Shown one piece after another: positions 1 to 11,539 of a stretch of 64,000 nt of DNA. Each line of letters starts with the position of its first letter. Positions within the stretch are counted from its first letter, which is position 1. Source of the stretch: Telmatactis stephensoni (Eukaryota > Cnidaria > Anthozoa > Actiniaria > Isophelliidae); NCBI GenBank assembly GCA_029948255.1, contig JALIZF010001490.1, forward strand, positions 186,001-250,000, written 5' to 3'. The position numbers and the translations under genes were made by a program. The notes under the pieces were generated by a model. That model saw only the letters and a list, made by a program, of their open reading frames with translations, searched no databases and was not told the DNA's origin.

Positions 1-771
1 GGGTAATTCTGGGTAATTCAGCTTGTCAAGAGAATCCAACCACTCGTAAGGAAAATAACCTAATAATATTAAGATTAAGATTATTATGTTACTACTTAAC
101 CCACAGCTTTGAGGACATTTTCCTGAGCCTGCAGTCAGCGGTATAGCGCATGAGAGCTGTGTAAAGTCGGTCAAAACTGTATAGATTATTTTTTTTTCGA
201 AACAAAAAGAGAAAAAATGTGCGCGGTGGGCCCCCCCTCCTCTTCCCCCTCACCCCTACATTCGTATTATTTGTCTAAGGACGACAAGAAAAGTCTTTTT
301 TTTTAAATAGTTTTTATTGAAAAAAAGAAATCACAAAAAGAGCTAAGAGCTAATATTGATTGACATGAATTTAGTTACTTTTTTCTTCTGTACCTATAAA
401 AGAAAAAAAATTGGGTGTTTAGAAATTGAGTAGTATAAAAAAGACATGGCGATAAATCAAGTGACGGCCGTTAGAGCAAATGGTAACACTAATAGAATTG
501 AAGTACACTAGAATATGATATGGACGAAAAGGTAATACCACTCGAGACATTGAAGAGCAGCAAAGACTGGTACGATGATAACTGAAGACTATTATAGAAG
601 AATAGCAAGAATAGTAGAATAAGAAATCAGTACTTTTTGAATATGATACTGAGCAGCGTCCCTCCGCATTTTATAGGAAAAAAATAGGACAAAAAACAAC
701 AAGTTTCCCAAGACGAATAACAACAAGGTGGTTTGTTACTTACAATTACTGAATTTTGCTGATAATCTCAG
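1..771. other. AT-rich flank, no gene seen
   Basis: No reading frame, repeat or RNA gene that I can support. The stretch is A/T-rich with several poly-A and poly-T runs. It lies directly downstream of the minus-strand RING-finger gene, so part of it is probably that gene's 3' UTR and flank, which is inference from position only. Confidence 0.5.
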
Positions 772-1050
772 CTACTTTTTTGTGGTATCGTCGTCGCCAT
801 TCATTATCTTAATAACGATTGCCACATTCTCTTTGCTATTGAAAAAAAAACCACGTTAGAATCACATCATTTATGTCTGCATGTACGTTTTAGTATAAAA
901 AAACAAAAAATACTTACTTGCAATATAAAACGGGACAATGCTGGGTTTCGACAAAAAAATCAATGCAACTACTACATAACGTATGTTTGCACTTGTTCAG
1001 TACAAATTCGGTACGCTCAATGGTGTCTTTGCAACCATCACATTTGTTTT
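772..1050 (-). CDS. RING-finger protein, last two exons
   Basis: Two minus-strand exons that splice in phase. The upstream exon (1050 to 918) follows an acceptor ending in ATTAG and ends at a GTAAGTA donor. The final exon (835 to 772) follows an acceptor ending in AATAG and runs to TAG. The first exon holds a compact RING-like pattern: C-x2-C (CDGC), then CKHTLCSSC (C-x-H-x3-C-x2-C), then CPVLYC (C-x4-C). The last exon adds a short acidic and lysine tail. RING domains usually bind two zinc ions and recruit an E2 ubiquitin-conjugating enzyme; ubiquitin-ligase activity here is inference from the fold. The 5' exons were not found: the next 370 bases upstream show nothing similar. The phase match (TGCAA joined to C AAA) is the main support for a real gene. 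Confidence 0.6.
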
Positions 1051-1427
1051 CTAATGAAAAAAGGTAAAAAATAAAAAAAAGTAAATAAAAGTGTCTACAT
1101 TATTAATAAATTAGTTTGAAACAAGAATTAGTTTTTTCAAAAAACTTTGTTCTTGGCTGGTCGACATGGTTAGATCGATTCAGATAAATGTCGCTGATCA
1201 GTTGACTCAGTTAAATTCAATTCACCGGCAAATATTTATGCTTCATACAAACAATATGTCATAAAAGTACTACAACAAAGTTGTGTAATTTAAGACAAAC
1301 AAAGTTTGAAAAAACTATAGCTTCATCAATGAATATCAGAAAAAAACGCTCATCCAGTACGATAGTTCATTGGTTGAAAATGATTTTGGAATTTTCATTA
1401 CTACCAAGTCTAATTATAACCTTGAGT

Positions 1428-2553
1428 TTAACAAGTGGATGATTTTTCTTTTTTCTCTTTTTCACCCTCGTTCTTTATTACGTCTTCTACTTCATCTCCT
1501 TCTCTTTGAATCTCAAGTATTTTTTTTTCTTCATCTTTCAATTGCTTGTCAAACCAACGGTAGAAATTAACATCATCATCACATGCTCCATTCTCTTGTA
1601 AATCCACCAATGGATTAAGCATATCTCAGTGTTTCTCCATAGAGATGCACTTTCTTCTGTCTTAGCATCAGTGGCGGTAAATATTTCCTCAAAGTCACAA
1701 ATTGATAACTCTCCTGACTCGTTTGCAGCACATAATTAACAAACTGCTTCATTAAGTCATGAGAGTTACCATCAGTGATGATACATTTAGGATCTGTGAA
1801 TCCTGGAATATTGGAACAACTGCTGACACTGAGGGGCACATGTTTACTTTTCCATGTTATCTTTTTTGTGTCGTTGTCTAAGTGATCATTGATTAACATA
1901 CTCTCAAAGTCAGTGGTGGCAAAGTATTTGAAGTAGTGAAGCTGTTCAGGGACCACAAATTCTCTATATAACTAAAATGGCACTTGCGTAAGTTAAGGTA
2001 GAGGGTAGTGGGGTAGTTGCGATGGGATCGCTGAACCAAGCAGGCGACAATTTCAAGTTGGTCTTCCTCATAGACTCACCGTCATGGCTTGTGGGTTCTA
2101 GGGTGTACACAGCAATATTGACTGAAAATATTTTTTCAAGTTGTGGTAAGTCTTCTAACTTCACTCCTTCAAACTCGCTATCTTGAGGATAACTCTCACA
2201 AACCCTTATAAAAAACAACACACACACACACGCACACAAATAAGTAAATACATAAATAAAATGTAAAATTAATGAATGTAAGATTTTTATTGCTAGCTTA
2301 TTGATAGATAGAAGTAAGATGGATGAAGGTACACAAATCAATGATGAACTAAAAAGTACCTTTCATTATAATGTTTAGTATTTCTTTGTAGATTCTTGAC
2401 ATGACAAGCGTTGTGTACAGCCAGACAGTGAGAGAAGCAAAGCTGATCATGATATGGTACACCTGTGTAGGTGTTGCAGTGCAAAGAACACACTCCCCTG
2501 TTAATGAGAATGTAAGAAGGTATAGTAGACCAGTCCTTCCAATTGGGTGTCAA
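1428..2553 (-). pseudogene. Polinton/Maverick DNA polymerase B remnant
   Basis: Three consecutive minus-strand pieces resemble the N-terminal and exonuclease part of the protein-primed family B DNA polymerases of Polintons (Mavericks). The first (2553-2338) has a motif of the type PYHDQLCFSHCLAVH, matching the conserved 'DNLCLFRCLALH' block of those proteins. The second (about 2200-1964) has EFEGVKLEDLPQLEKIF and NIAVYTLE, matching the block that follows. The third (1956-1615) starts with KYFATTDFESML, an exonuclease-like FDFE motif, and continues with HVPLSVSSCSNIPGF, typical of cnidarian-type Polinton polymerases. Stops and frame changes separate the pieces, and the palm domain is missing. 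A lysine/glutamate-rich stretch (1622-1428) may be its continuation in another frame. No integrase or capsid genes are near, so this is a fragment. Confidence 0.55.
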
Positions 2554-2666
2554 CGCAGCTTTGTGACATACAAGCGAACATTGCTGATTATATCAACAAT
2601 CCACTTAGAATTTGGTTATTGCTATTTCACCCATGCCACTATATCTTAGCTCTGAATGGCATCCAC

Positions 2667-3487
2667 AATGAATGAATGAATGAATGAACGAACGAACGAT
2701 AACTTTATTTCAAAATGGAAGACTTCAGTTACAATAAATTGAATTGAATAATAATAATAAATAAATAATAGCAACAATACAATGCAGTGCAATGCAATGC
2801 AATGCAATAGGAGAAAATCGATAAAATATAATATAATATATAAAAGGTCCTGCTTTTCAAGAGTGCCGTGCATATTTAAACATGTTAAGTAAGTTAAAAT
2901 GTTCAACACAACCAGCCCGAAAAGCACATAGGGAATGTGCTTGTCTTAAATTGATTCACAAACTATTCCAACACACTGCCCCTGTGCAATGAAACATGCA
3001 GGTTTTGTTTTTGGTATAATGGAGTGAGCTCTTGGTAATGCTGTCACAATTTATAAACTTAGAGGTGAGATAATCTGGTGATAAACTGTTGAGCGATTTC
3101 TTGACCGTGACTGCAGTTTGAATTTGAGGTTGAAGTTTTTTCCAACCTATGAGCTTTAATGTAATAGTTCTGGATGTTAACAAAAATCTTGTCAAGGAAA
3201 TTATTGCTTCTAGTTTGTTGGAGGAGAACATTCTTTAGATTCAAAGAAGAACAGGTGCTAGTATGTACGAATTGATTAAAGTCGCCAGCCAGGATAATAG
3301 CAGAGTTTGGGTATTTGATGATAGCACTGTCCAAGGATTCGTGAATATGGTGCTGGAGAAGTTGATCATCAGCATTAGGAGGGTGGTATATTGCAGCTAC
3401 AATAAATGGGATACCCGGCACATGTAACAAAAAAAGTCGATTTGAAAACGATTTTACAACACCTACCCAGCGGCGACTGACTTCCAA
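2667..3487 (-). mobile_element. LINE (L2/CR1-like), endonuclease joined to C-terminus
   Basis: Minus-strand LINE remnant. From 3487 to about 3120 it encodes part of an APE-type endonuclease: AAIYHPPNADDQLLQHHIHE, then AIILAGDFNQF (the GDFN catalytic block), then NNFLDKIFVN. After that the sequence jumps, in another frame, to the extreme C-terminus of this type of LINE: LSPDYLTSKF and then GAVCWNSL near 2960. The whole reverse transcriptase is absent, so about 2 kb of element was deleted. The 3' UTR follows, and the element ends with an AATAAAGTT signal and a tetranucleotide tail (ATTC/GTTC repeats on the minus strand; 2667-2700 on the plus strand). It is not functional. A chimeric origin from two neighbouring copies is an alternative to internal deletion. 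Confidence 0.65.
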
Positions 3488-4379
3488 GCTTCTTTTTCTT
3501 TTTTTTCTTCTATTTTTTTCCTTTTATCTTTAAATTCTGCCAGGTTCTTTTGGTAAAGATAGGGAAAAGCTCTAACAGCTTCTGCGAGATGTTCATCTTG
3601 TGAAGCCACTGTCCAAATTGTTTTCTTCCTCATGTATGATATAGCACCATAGTCATAATCATAATCATAGAAAATTGGAAACTTTTCCATTTTTATGACC
3701 TCAACAATGATTAAGACTATGACTATGATGGAGCGATTCACACATGAGACTGGATTAGTGAGGCCAGGAGACAAGATTGGAACTTCATCAGGATTGTGAA
3801 GTGGTGGTTTTAGTATATTTCCCTTTTGTAATATCACGTACAGCATTCAAAATGCTCCTGCACATACAGACATTAGGTGTTCCAGTACTCCCGGTTTGTT
3901 TTAGTCTTTCCAGAAGATCTCTGATATTCAAGTTGATTTACGTTTCTTTGTGTACTTTTTGACATGGTCGCTATCTGAACTTTGATCACCAGAATCTGTA
4001 GCAAAAAGAAAATATATTCAGAATTAATGTTAGAAGATAAAATATGCAATTGTTGGGTTGCCGGGTGTACGTTTCTTGGTGTACTTTTTGACATGGTTGG
4101 AAAATATTACAGCCTTTTTCATAATTATGCAACCTTTGTTTTCATGTTTTGACTGCCATCAATCCAATATATGAATTTTTGTTTTCATAAAATTTATATC
4201 AAAAGTCTTAACAACTTGAGTATTATGTTGAGAAATTTTGGTTTGTTTTTGAATGTAGAATATTAACACTTTAAAAACCCAAGCTGATACATAATTGAAT
4301 CGTGACAATCAGAACAGAATTGATTTTTGGCGCTGTAATATTTCATTACATAATGTCCCATTGCCAGTCAAAAGCAATA
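3488..4379. other. Unassigned stretch with a short duplication
   Basis: No gene recognised. A segment reading ACGTTTCTTTGTGTAC followed by TTTTTGACATGGT appears at about 3941-3967 and again with few changes at 4068-4096, so about 127 bases were duplicated in tandem. A lysine-rich minus-strand open frame (3846-3463) reads through homopolymer-rich sequence and shows no family signature. The rest is AT-rich. Confidence 0.4.
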
Positions 4380-5300
4380 TCAGTGACAAAATAATCCTTG
4401 AAGCTGTCTCTGAGCACTGTTTATCTTAGCATTATTTGTAGCACTGTGTCCAGTAGTTGGAACGGCCAAAGCTTGCATTGACTGCCCTGTACTCTCCAGT
4501 GCCCATGAACCTCTAACCACGTCTCTACTTTTTCTCAAGTAGATATGAAGTGTGAGGGCAGCCTTAACCAAACTTTCTATGGACCTTGGAGTCAGTTGCA
4601 AAACATTTCAAAAAAAAAGGTTTTCTCCTGGCTCTGGTGTGGTGATAATTGTACACTCTCTTGTACTATGTTAAGCCATTCAGTTGATAAATCTTCATCA
4701 CACACTTCTCATGAGCAAAGGCATCATTAGCAACAAAGACATGAGGCTGCTTATCCAAAATACATGGCAAGCACTTTGGTGGGGGAATGGAAACATTGCC
4801 TTTCTCAATTGCTTGTGACAGACTACACCTATTCCAGACACCTCCATCTGAAACCCTTCCATTTGTACTACTATCAGCATAAATACATTCATAATCAGTC
4901 CCTGCCACAACCATGAGGACTACTGCGTTCGTGTGCTTGCAATTATAGTAATAGGAACCAGCATTAGCTGGTGACTGCATCACTGTATGTTTCCCATCAA
5001 TGGCACCTTGGCACTTACATTTCAGAAAGTTACAATGTTCCTCAAAATATTCAGCAATATTTGTTCACTCTCCTTGTGTAGATGGCTCTTCTGTATTGCC
5101 TCACATATTTTGTTCACTATGTAGGAGATGGCTGACCTCGAGATTCTAAACTGAAAGCTTAATGACCGAAACATCTTGTCAGTGGCAATAAATCGTGTGG
5201 TCAATGTCAAACGTTTGGCATGGCTGATCACTTTGTGGTCAACGGCGTTTTTTAGCAGCCCATATTGCACAACAGAGAAACTAGACACCATCAGCCTTAC
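4380..5300 (-). pseudogene. PIF/Harbinger transposase, broken
   Basis: Minus-strand transposase remnant of the HARBI1/PIF type. From 5291 it shows RLTLTTRFIATDKMFRSLSF followed by FRISRSAISYIVNKICEAI, the standard N-terminal helix-turn-helix region. A frame change near 5022-4990 is followed by GAIDGKH, the first catalytic Asp block, then QSPANAGSYYYNCKHT, NGRVSDGGVWN, IPPPKCLP and VANDAF, which keeps the second Asp but has Asn where VADDAF is usual. The frame breaks again near 4666. The C-terminal block LTPRSIESLVKAALTLHIYL appears at 4600-4380. The segment with the third acidic residue is not recognisable. These enzymes cut and paste DNA with a DDE centre; this copy cannot encode one. Confidence 0.8.
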
Positions 5301-5558
5301 TGCGAAATCAACTTATCTTATAACAGGGTTGTCTCTCTTTAACAATGAATGAATGGCTAGTTTTACTTTGTCAATTTTCTCCTTTGTCATGGAAAACTGT
5401 CAGAAACTGATTCTATGATGAAGCCCAAAAATGTGACAGCCTGGGCAGGCAGAAAAATAGATTTATGGTCATGAATAGTAAACTACAACTCTCTCAACAG
5501 TTTTGCTGTAGTGCTGTTTCTAAAAACATTATCTATCAACAGTAGGATATCGGCTATA
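5301..5558. other. Short unassigned gap
   Basis: Lies between the Harbinger remnant and the fold-back element. Probably Harbinger flank; no terminal repeat was identified that would delimit that element. Confidence 0.3.
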
Positions 5559-5865
5559 TACTCCGTATTTACTTGAATAAGCACCTCTCCCGAATAAGTT
5601 CCTCCTTTAGACAAAAAAAATTAATAAGAGCCTCCCCCAAATAAGCGCCTCCTACCTTGTTATAGTATACTAATACCAGTACTGTTGTAGTAGTATAACA
5701 TTGATATTATTGATATTAAAAGAAAAGTACTTTGATAGTTGTGTACACCTTTCCTCCTGTTGAATAAGCGCCTCCCTCGAATAAGCGTCTCCCCCGAATA
5801 AGCACTCCATGTTAGACGTGAAAAATTTAATAAGCAGCGGGGCGCTTATTCGAGTAATTACGGTA
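5559..5865. mobile_element. Fold-back element with GAATAAGCGCCTC repeats
   Basis: About 300 bases bounded by imperfect inverted ends. The left end starts TACTCCGTATTTACTTGAAT and the right end, read backwards, starts TACCGTAATTACTCGAAT; both continue into AAGC. Inside, the motif GAATAAGC(G)CCTCCC recurs several times in direct orientation on each side of an AT-rich core. No coding capacity. Structure suggests a non-autonomous DNA transposon. Similar AATAAGCG-rich fold-backs occur widely in invertebrate genomes, but the parent transposase cannot be named from this sequence. Confidence 0.6.
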
Positions 5866-6089
5866 CCATACCATGAGCTCCCCTTCCCCTCTTAACTTGG
5901 AGTAAAAGGGTTTTTCCAACTTGGTAAATACCCTTGGGGCACTCCCAAGTCCATTAGGGAGGCAAACTTGTAGAGTTGTTCCTAGTATTCAAACAGCAAG
6001 TGCTTTCTATGCGAGGTAGTAATGGACACTGTATAATAAAGGTAAAGCTCTGTATTTAACGTCGAAAGTTCCTTTAGCTATTAAGCTAT

Positions 6090-7349
6090 TTAAAATTGTA
6101 AAGGGCTATATGTTGCTTTTATTATCACACCTTTATTCAGAAGTTTATGAACTTCAATTTTTACAAGTTCAGCCTCTTTGACAGAGAACTTAGTCTCATT
6201 GTGTGCCCTTGCTTGTAAGGGGCTTTGGTCAAATTCAGGATAGTATCCACAGACAATAGACAAGGTATTTCTGTCAGAAGTCAGCAATTTCCAAGAGTGA
6301 AAATCGTTTCGTAGATTACCAGCCTTAGATTATTAGGTGCACTTACTGTGCTAGTGGATGACTGTTTGTGACTGTATTGGCTGGTGTTGGAGTTGTTGTC
6401 TTGACTCTTGCCCTTTTACAGACTGGCCTTTGAAGTGTTTTTACTTGTAAGGTGACCAGCCTGTGGCATAATATTTTCCTTTACCATGATAGCTATTGGC
6501 ACTGCTAATCATGACACCAAATTTGTTTTGGTGACCAAAACAAAGAGATGAGCAGAGTGAGCCATATTCCTTACTAATGTCAGGTGTCACAAGCAGTTGT
6601 CGCTGCATGTTCATTTCGTATGATTCATTTGTTAGAAGGGACATTACCTCTAGGCCATGCTTTTTTAAACCCTGGCACTCAGTGAGCAACTTAACTGTCA
6701 TGCGTACGACAGGCAGAATCCCTTTAATAAGGAATTGTACTTATCGCTTCTTTGTGACCTCCTGAACTATTCGCCAAATATCCGGGTTCACTTGTGGAGT
6801 TTTGGCGGCTTCACAGTTTCTGGCCTGTCTTGTCGCTCTAGGTGTTCTTTTAGATTTTTCTCACCAAGTTTGCAGCAGAACATCTTGTTAACTACAAGGA
6901 GTTGACTATGCCTTGCGGGTGGCTAAACCTATGTTGTTTTGTTCACCTAGTGTAACTGTAAATTTTTTAACTGAATCTGTAAATACACTGTCATCAGACT
7001 CCTATTCTTGACTAGGTCTGTGAGGATTGCATCCTCTTCTTTATCGCTATGAGCGGTTTCGGTGTCATTTGCGATTTTGACCATCATCGTTTGAGGCACT
7101 AGCGCTCATGGAGTGTGCCTGGTGACTTTTAGAAGTGGAGGATGTGCCACTGTCACTCGTTAACATTTTGGCGGGAATTGTGTCTTCATTCCCTTTGGCC
7201 TGACTAGCTGGTCGCTTCCCTCTACCAACTTCCTTTCTGGCAGGAGGAGAGTCTATATCAGATATTTTTCTGGTTAATTCCAGTATGGCATTGGTAAGGA
7301 GAGCCATGTCAGGTACGGAACTCGATCCTGAAGACGTTGGATTTGACAA
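6090..7349 (-). pseudogene. DIRS-like retroelement remnant (Gag and start of RT)
   Basis: Minus-strand pieces in the order expected for a DIRS-type tyrosine-recombinase retrotransposon. A serine/lysine-rich N-terminal segment (7349-7065) has a helix of the type MALLTNAILELTRKISDID. A second segment (6701-6441) contains LLTECQGLKKHGLEVMSLL and SKEYGSLCSS, resembling the structural protein of DIRS elements. A third segment (6287-6090) carries the connector SVKEAELVKIEVHKLLNKGVI, seen just before the reverse transcriptase in DIRS and some Gypsy elements. Stops and frameshifts separate them and no RT core was recognised. A Gypsy-like origin is possible. Confidence 0.4.
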
Positions 7350-7379
7350 GGCGCCATCTTGGACGCTAGTTGTCTTGTC

Positions 7380-10081
7380 AGCTTTTCCTTAATTTTCCAT
7401 TACGCTTGTGTCTTCATCTTCTGACAGAAGCCTTGTTTCGTTATCAGCTAAGGTTTTGCAAAGACATTTTCGCACGGAGCTAAAGTTTGAAGATTTGTGT
7501 GAGAAACTATTCCAACTTATAGAACTATGACTGAGCTCGTGGTCTCATAACTTGCTATATCACGTGATCTCTTACTGAAGATAAGATCTAAGTGCTAGCC
7601 TTTCAATGGAGAGGAATTATGGCTCCTATTTTGACTAGTCTGTTGTAGAGCAAAGAACAAAGTAGTCAGAAAAACGATTAGTTTTACGTAAAATGGACAC
7701 CAGAGAAAACAAGGGAAGACATGTCTACTACGATCCGTGTCACAACATGTTAGGACTTTTCAATTCTCTGATAACATAGTTAGATAGTTTCTGATAATCA
7801 CTGAACGCTTTTGTTCATCCAGCCATTTAGCAGTAATAATGGATGAATTAGCATGTTTTCATAAACTGGGTTTGTAAAGATGTCTAAAATGCAGACCAGG
7901 CAAATTCTTTTAAAATAAAAATATTGTCAGTTTTGTCAGTCAAAACCATTTGTAGACTGGGGCCCGCTTGTAGCGAGTGGAAAAGGTCAGTTGACTGACT
8001 TTTTTCTATTGCCTCTGCTAAATCGTCTTTCTCTTTGTGCTCCTAAAGGAAGCTCGAGCACTTTTTCTTTGGAATAAAATGTATTTTCCAAAGGATACCT
8101 TTAGAATTCCAGAGCCGTTTCCACCAAATTCAGGTGAAATGGTGTGGCTATCAACAACAAAATGTCCTCAAGTGGCATCCAATTACAAATTGTACTTTCC
8201 ACTTGTATAGATGGCAACTTTAGGTACACTGGATTCAGTTACTGCTTTTTTACAGCTTTTATTTGTAAATCTCTCCATTTCTGGGTGTATACTGTGTAAG
8301 ATGGAATTATTTCCTCATAAATCTGATGTTTCCTCCACTAGATTGGCTTGACATAGAATTGTATATGCCTCATGAACATCGTATAGTTGTCAATATTCCT
8401 GTATTTCTTGAATTGGCTTGGCATCGTCAACATCAAGTTGATTTTGTCTATAAATGTTGCCCACTCATCCAAAGCAACGCTATTTGGGGGAGGTCATCCT
8501 CTCTCCATTCCTCTAAAAAATGATCAGCAATCAACACGCTGAGAAAGGAACAACTGTTTGTTGCATCTCCAGGAAATGAGTGCGAGGAAGCAGTGGTGCC
8601 CACAAAGTTAACCAGGTGGTCGCTTGAAAATGACTGTACTTGTGAGAGAAACTTGGTAGTTCTTTGTTGGCCAATTTGTTGTGCACCTCTCTCTTCACAT
8701 CTCAAATGTTTTTTCTTTGTCAATTTCCAGCTGGTAAGGAAACTGCTTGTCAGGATTCAGAAGTATAAACAAGACCATTCCAAATCACTCATTATTTGAC
8801 GATTTCATTTGTTCTAAGGACAATGGGCTGTGGCATTGTGTAATTCTGGAGCCATGTACGCGGGTGTTCCTCTGTTAATGTTGGCGGTTTGTGTATGACA
8901 TATTGAAGCAGTTTGATTCATTTCTCCTCTCTTTCTAGTCCATGAGCCAGGACCCAAAAATTTGGCTTTCCGTATCATCAAAGGGGAGTAAACTTAGTGG
9001 TGATTTTTTAGATGCCCTATCATTGTACATTTCGAAAATGCCTGATAGCACCCCATTGGTGGTAGCTTGTGAGTTTTAGGGAGGTTTTAATAGACTCCCT
9101 GCAGATTCTGACATGTGGGCAAGTCAAGTACTCAGTGATGGACACTCCCCCTCTATCACGCTGGCAACTTAATAATAATAATAATAATTAATAATAAAGC
9201 ACAAATATCAATTATAGGTATTTTCAAATGCGTTTCAACTTCCCTTAAAAGGTCTTCTACACCAGTCATCATGTCTCCTGAACTTGGGCTCCCATTTGGT
9301 CAAACACACTCTACTATATGGCTATGCAACTCTGGTTGGTCCAACCTGACCCGTTTTAGTCTAGGCTGAAATAGATACAGATCAGATTCCCATCAGGAAG
9401 GGATTATGCAAATAAAACCCCTGAAAGCCCAAGCTCAGAAAAATGACACCTCGGCCCCAAAAAGGCAAAAAGGGAATGTCCTATTAGACAAAACACTTGT
9501 GGTATCAACTCCCTGCCCTCACCCCACCACATGGGCTAATTGAAAAAATTACGCAGTCGACCACAAATGATAATTCTCAATCAATCTGGCTGGCCGCAAC
9601 TTAAACACTTTCTGGGTGGTCTTTGGTAGGGTCTGTTACCCCAGTGCATCCTGCACAATCTTGACTGAGTTGGGCTTGGCATTGCCTTTCTCATTGCCTT
9701 TACCACCAACTTGGACCCTTTTGCCTCCTCTTTATCCGCCACCAAGGCTGGCTGCAGGGCTGGACTGATGATCATTGGTGGCAATGCCTCGAGACTATTC
9801 TGAACCAGTTTGCTCGCTGGTCACCTCAATCCCTTGAACAATCTACCACTTGTTCCAACGCTGTGATTGCCAAATACTGATCAAAAATGGCCTGAGGTTT
9901 TGTGATTAACATTTGCAAGATTCAAGAGCAATGTCCACCAATGACTTGTTGGACTTCTTTTTCAACTCCTCTATCTGGTCTTGTAAAGCTTTCACCTCGC
10001 CGGACTTCTATTAATCACAAATTTATGATGCTTGTCTTGGTATGAGCTCAATAACTTTAACTCATTATCTCACACACCCTG
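7380..10081. other. Long unresolved stretch, probably retroelement debris
   Basis: No complete gene recognised in about 2.7 kb. The minus strand between 9784 and 9581 has a proline/lysine-rich frame ending in CLSCGQPD, which resembles the start of a retroviral-type zinc knuckle, and it may belong with the DIRS-like remnant. A (TAA)n-type microsatellite sits at 9169-9196. The open frames at 8326-8799 on both strands show no family motif that I can name. I see no splice-bounded exons here. Confidence 0.35.
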
Positions 10082-10565
10082 CCTGCCAGCGCACATTGTC
10101 ATCACAATACTTCACAGTGAGCCCATACATTACATTGCTGAACCACCTCAGGGCCTCACAATATCCCCAGCCAGGCACACAGTGTAACCCCAAACTTCAC
10201 CTTGAATGCACAGTGCATCACAATACTCCCCAGTGAACGCAACAGTGCATCACACTACTTCACTGTAAGCACACACAGTGCATCACAAAACTTCACAGTG
10301 AGCATACACAGTGCATCACACTACTTCACCTTACACTACTTCGCTGTGAGCGCACATAGTGCATCACACTACTTCGCCTTACACTACTTCGCCGTGAGTG
10401 CACACAGTGCATCGCAAAACTTCAGAGTGAGTGCACACAATGCATCACAAAACTCCACAGTGAGAGCACACAGTGCACCATAAACTTCACAGTGAGCACA
10501 CACAGTAAATCACAAAACTTCACAGTGAACATACACAGTGCATCACAATACTTTCACAGTAAACC
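10082..10565. repeat. 33-bp minisatellite (about 12 units)
   Basis: Tandem units of about 33 bases built on CAGTGCATCACAA(A/T)ACTTC followed by ACAGTGAGC(A/G)CACA. About twelve units are readable. Two adjacent units in the middle each carry the same extra block (ACTTCRCCTTACACT), about 15 bases, so the expansion copied a modified unit. The frames across the array are open and repetitive only because of the period, which is a multiple of three; I do not treat them as coding. Confidence 0.85.
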
Positions 10566-11539
10566 AATATGATACAGTGCATATTACTTACATAATGTAG
10601 TCAATACTTTATAGAATAATTAAGTCAGTTATCCAATAATTTGCTTCTACAGTGATTCCGATGTTAAGCTCTCATCTCACAAATAACATTTTGTTCACCA
10701 CAGAAACAACATGCATAAATACTAATAACTTCCCAGCTAAATTCCACAGGCCCATATGGTGTCAAAACTCGACATGCTTCAGCAGCTTATACATTTGCAT
10801 ATTGGATTACACATGGATGCTAGTGACACTACAAGCATCTTTGCACTTACTCACAGAAAAGGAAGAAACAATCCTCGAAATGACTAAAACCCACCTCGAA
10901 ATTAGGATGAGTAGTTGTGCAAACCGCTGCCAAACTAGCCTGTGTTGATGCAAATAGGCTAGCTCCTGTGACTCATGTGCTCACCACGCTCAACAAGGAC
11001 GGTAAAGACCTTGCCAAAACGCTTTTCGCATTAGCTATACTCACACTAGTTGAACTTTTACTCAAGGTAGAGGCCACAATACTTATTGCCGGGCTAATTG
11101 TTGAAGTAGAAGGGCCGACAGGACGCGCTGGTCCGTTTTGAAGTTGTTGTTTGTCAAGCCTCTCATTGCAAAATGACACTTATGCATACATTAACTTGAC
11201 TTATATAATGCCAATGACGTCATCACGTTGGATCATGAATATTCAATGAAGTTTGAATACTAGTATCTCCCAGCCCAGCATTAGACAATGCAGTCCTTTG
11301 TTTGACAGTAGATGGAGGTCCATCTGCAGTTAAATGCCTCTAAATGCCAGACAAACAAAGAGCATGTTTTCACGCATTTCCCCTTTCTTGACTTGGAGGG
11401 ATTAACAAGCCTCTTCCCATATCCAAAAAGTCGTCTGTGCTCTGAGGTTGCAGATGTAAAAGTTAACACTCCAGTTTGCAGTATTGTTGACTGATGACCA
11501 TGCAGGTACATTATTTAGGGGTGGCCCAGACACTACAGT
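10566..11539. other. Unassigned stretch
   Basis: No gene family recognised on either strand. Several short open frames overlap, but none has a motif, a biased composition or bordering splice sites. A small palindromic region lies around 11281-11340. Confidence 0.3.

Noticed and set aside
8326..8799. Overlapping frames near 8.5 kb as a host gene
   Set aside because: No motif, no splice borders, and both strands are equally open; probably old transposon sequence.
10082..10565. Repeat protein encoded by the 33-bp minisatellite
   Set aside because: The open frame follows from the period being a multiple of three. There are no splice sites or start context, and the frame is lost where the units vary.
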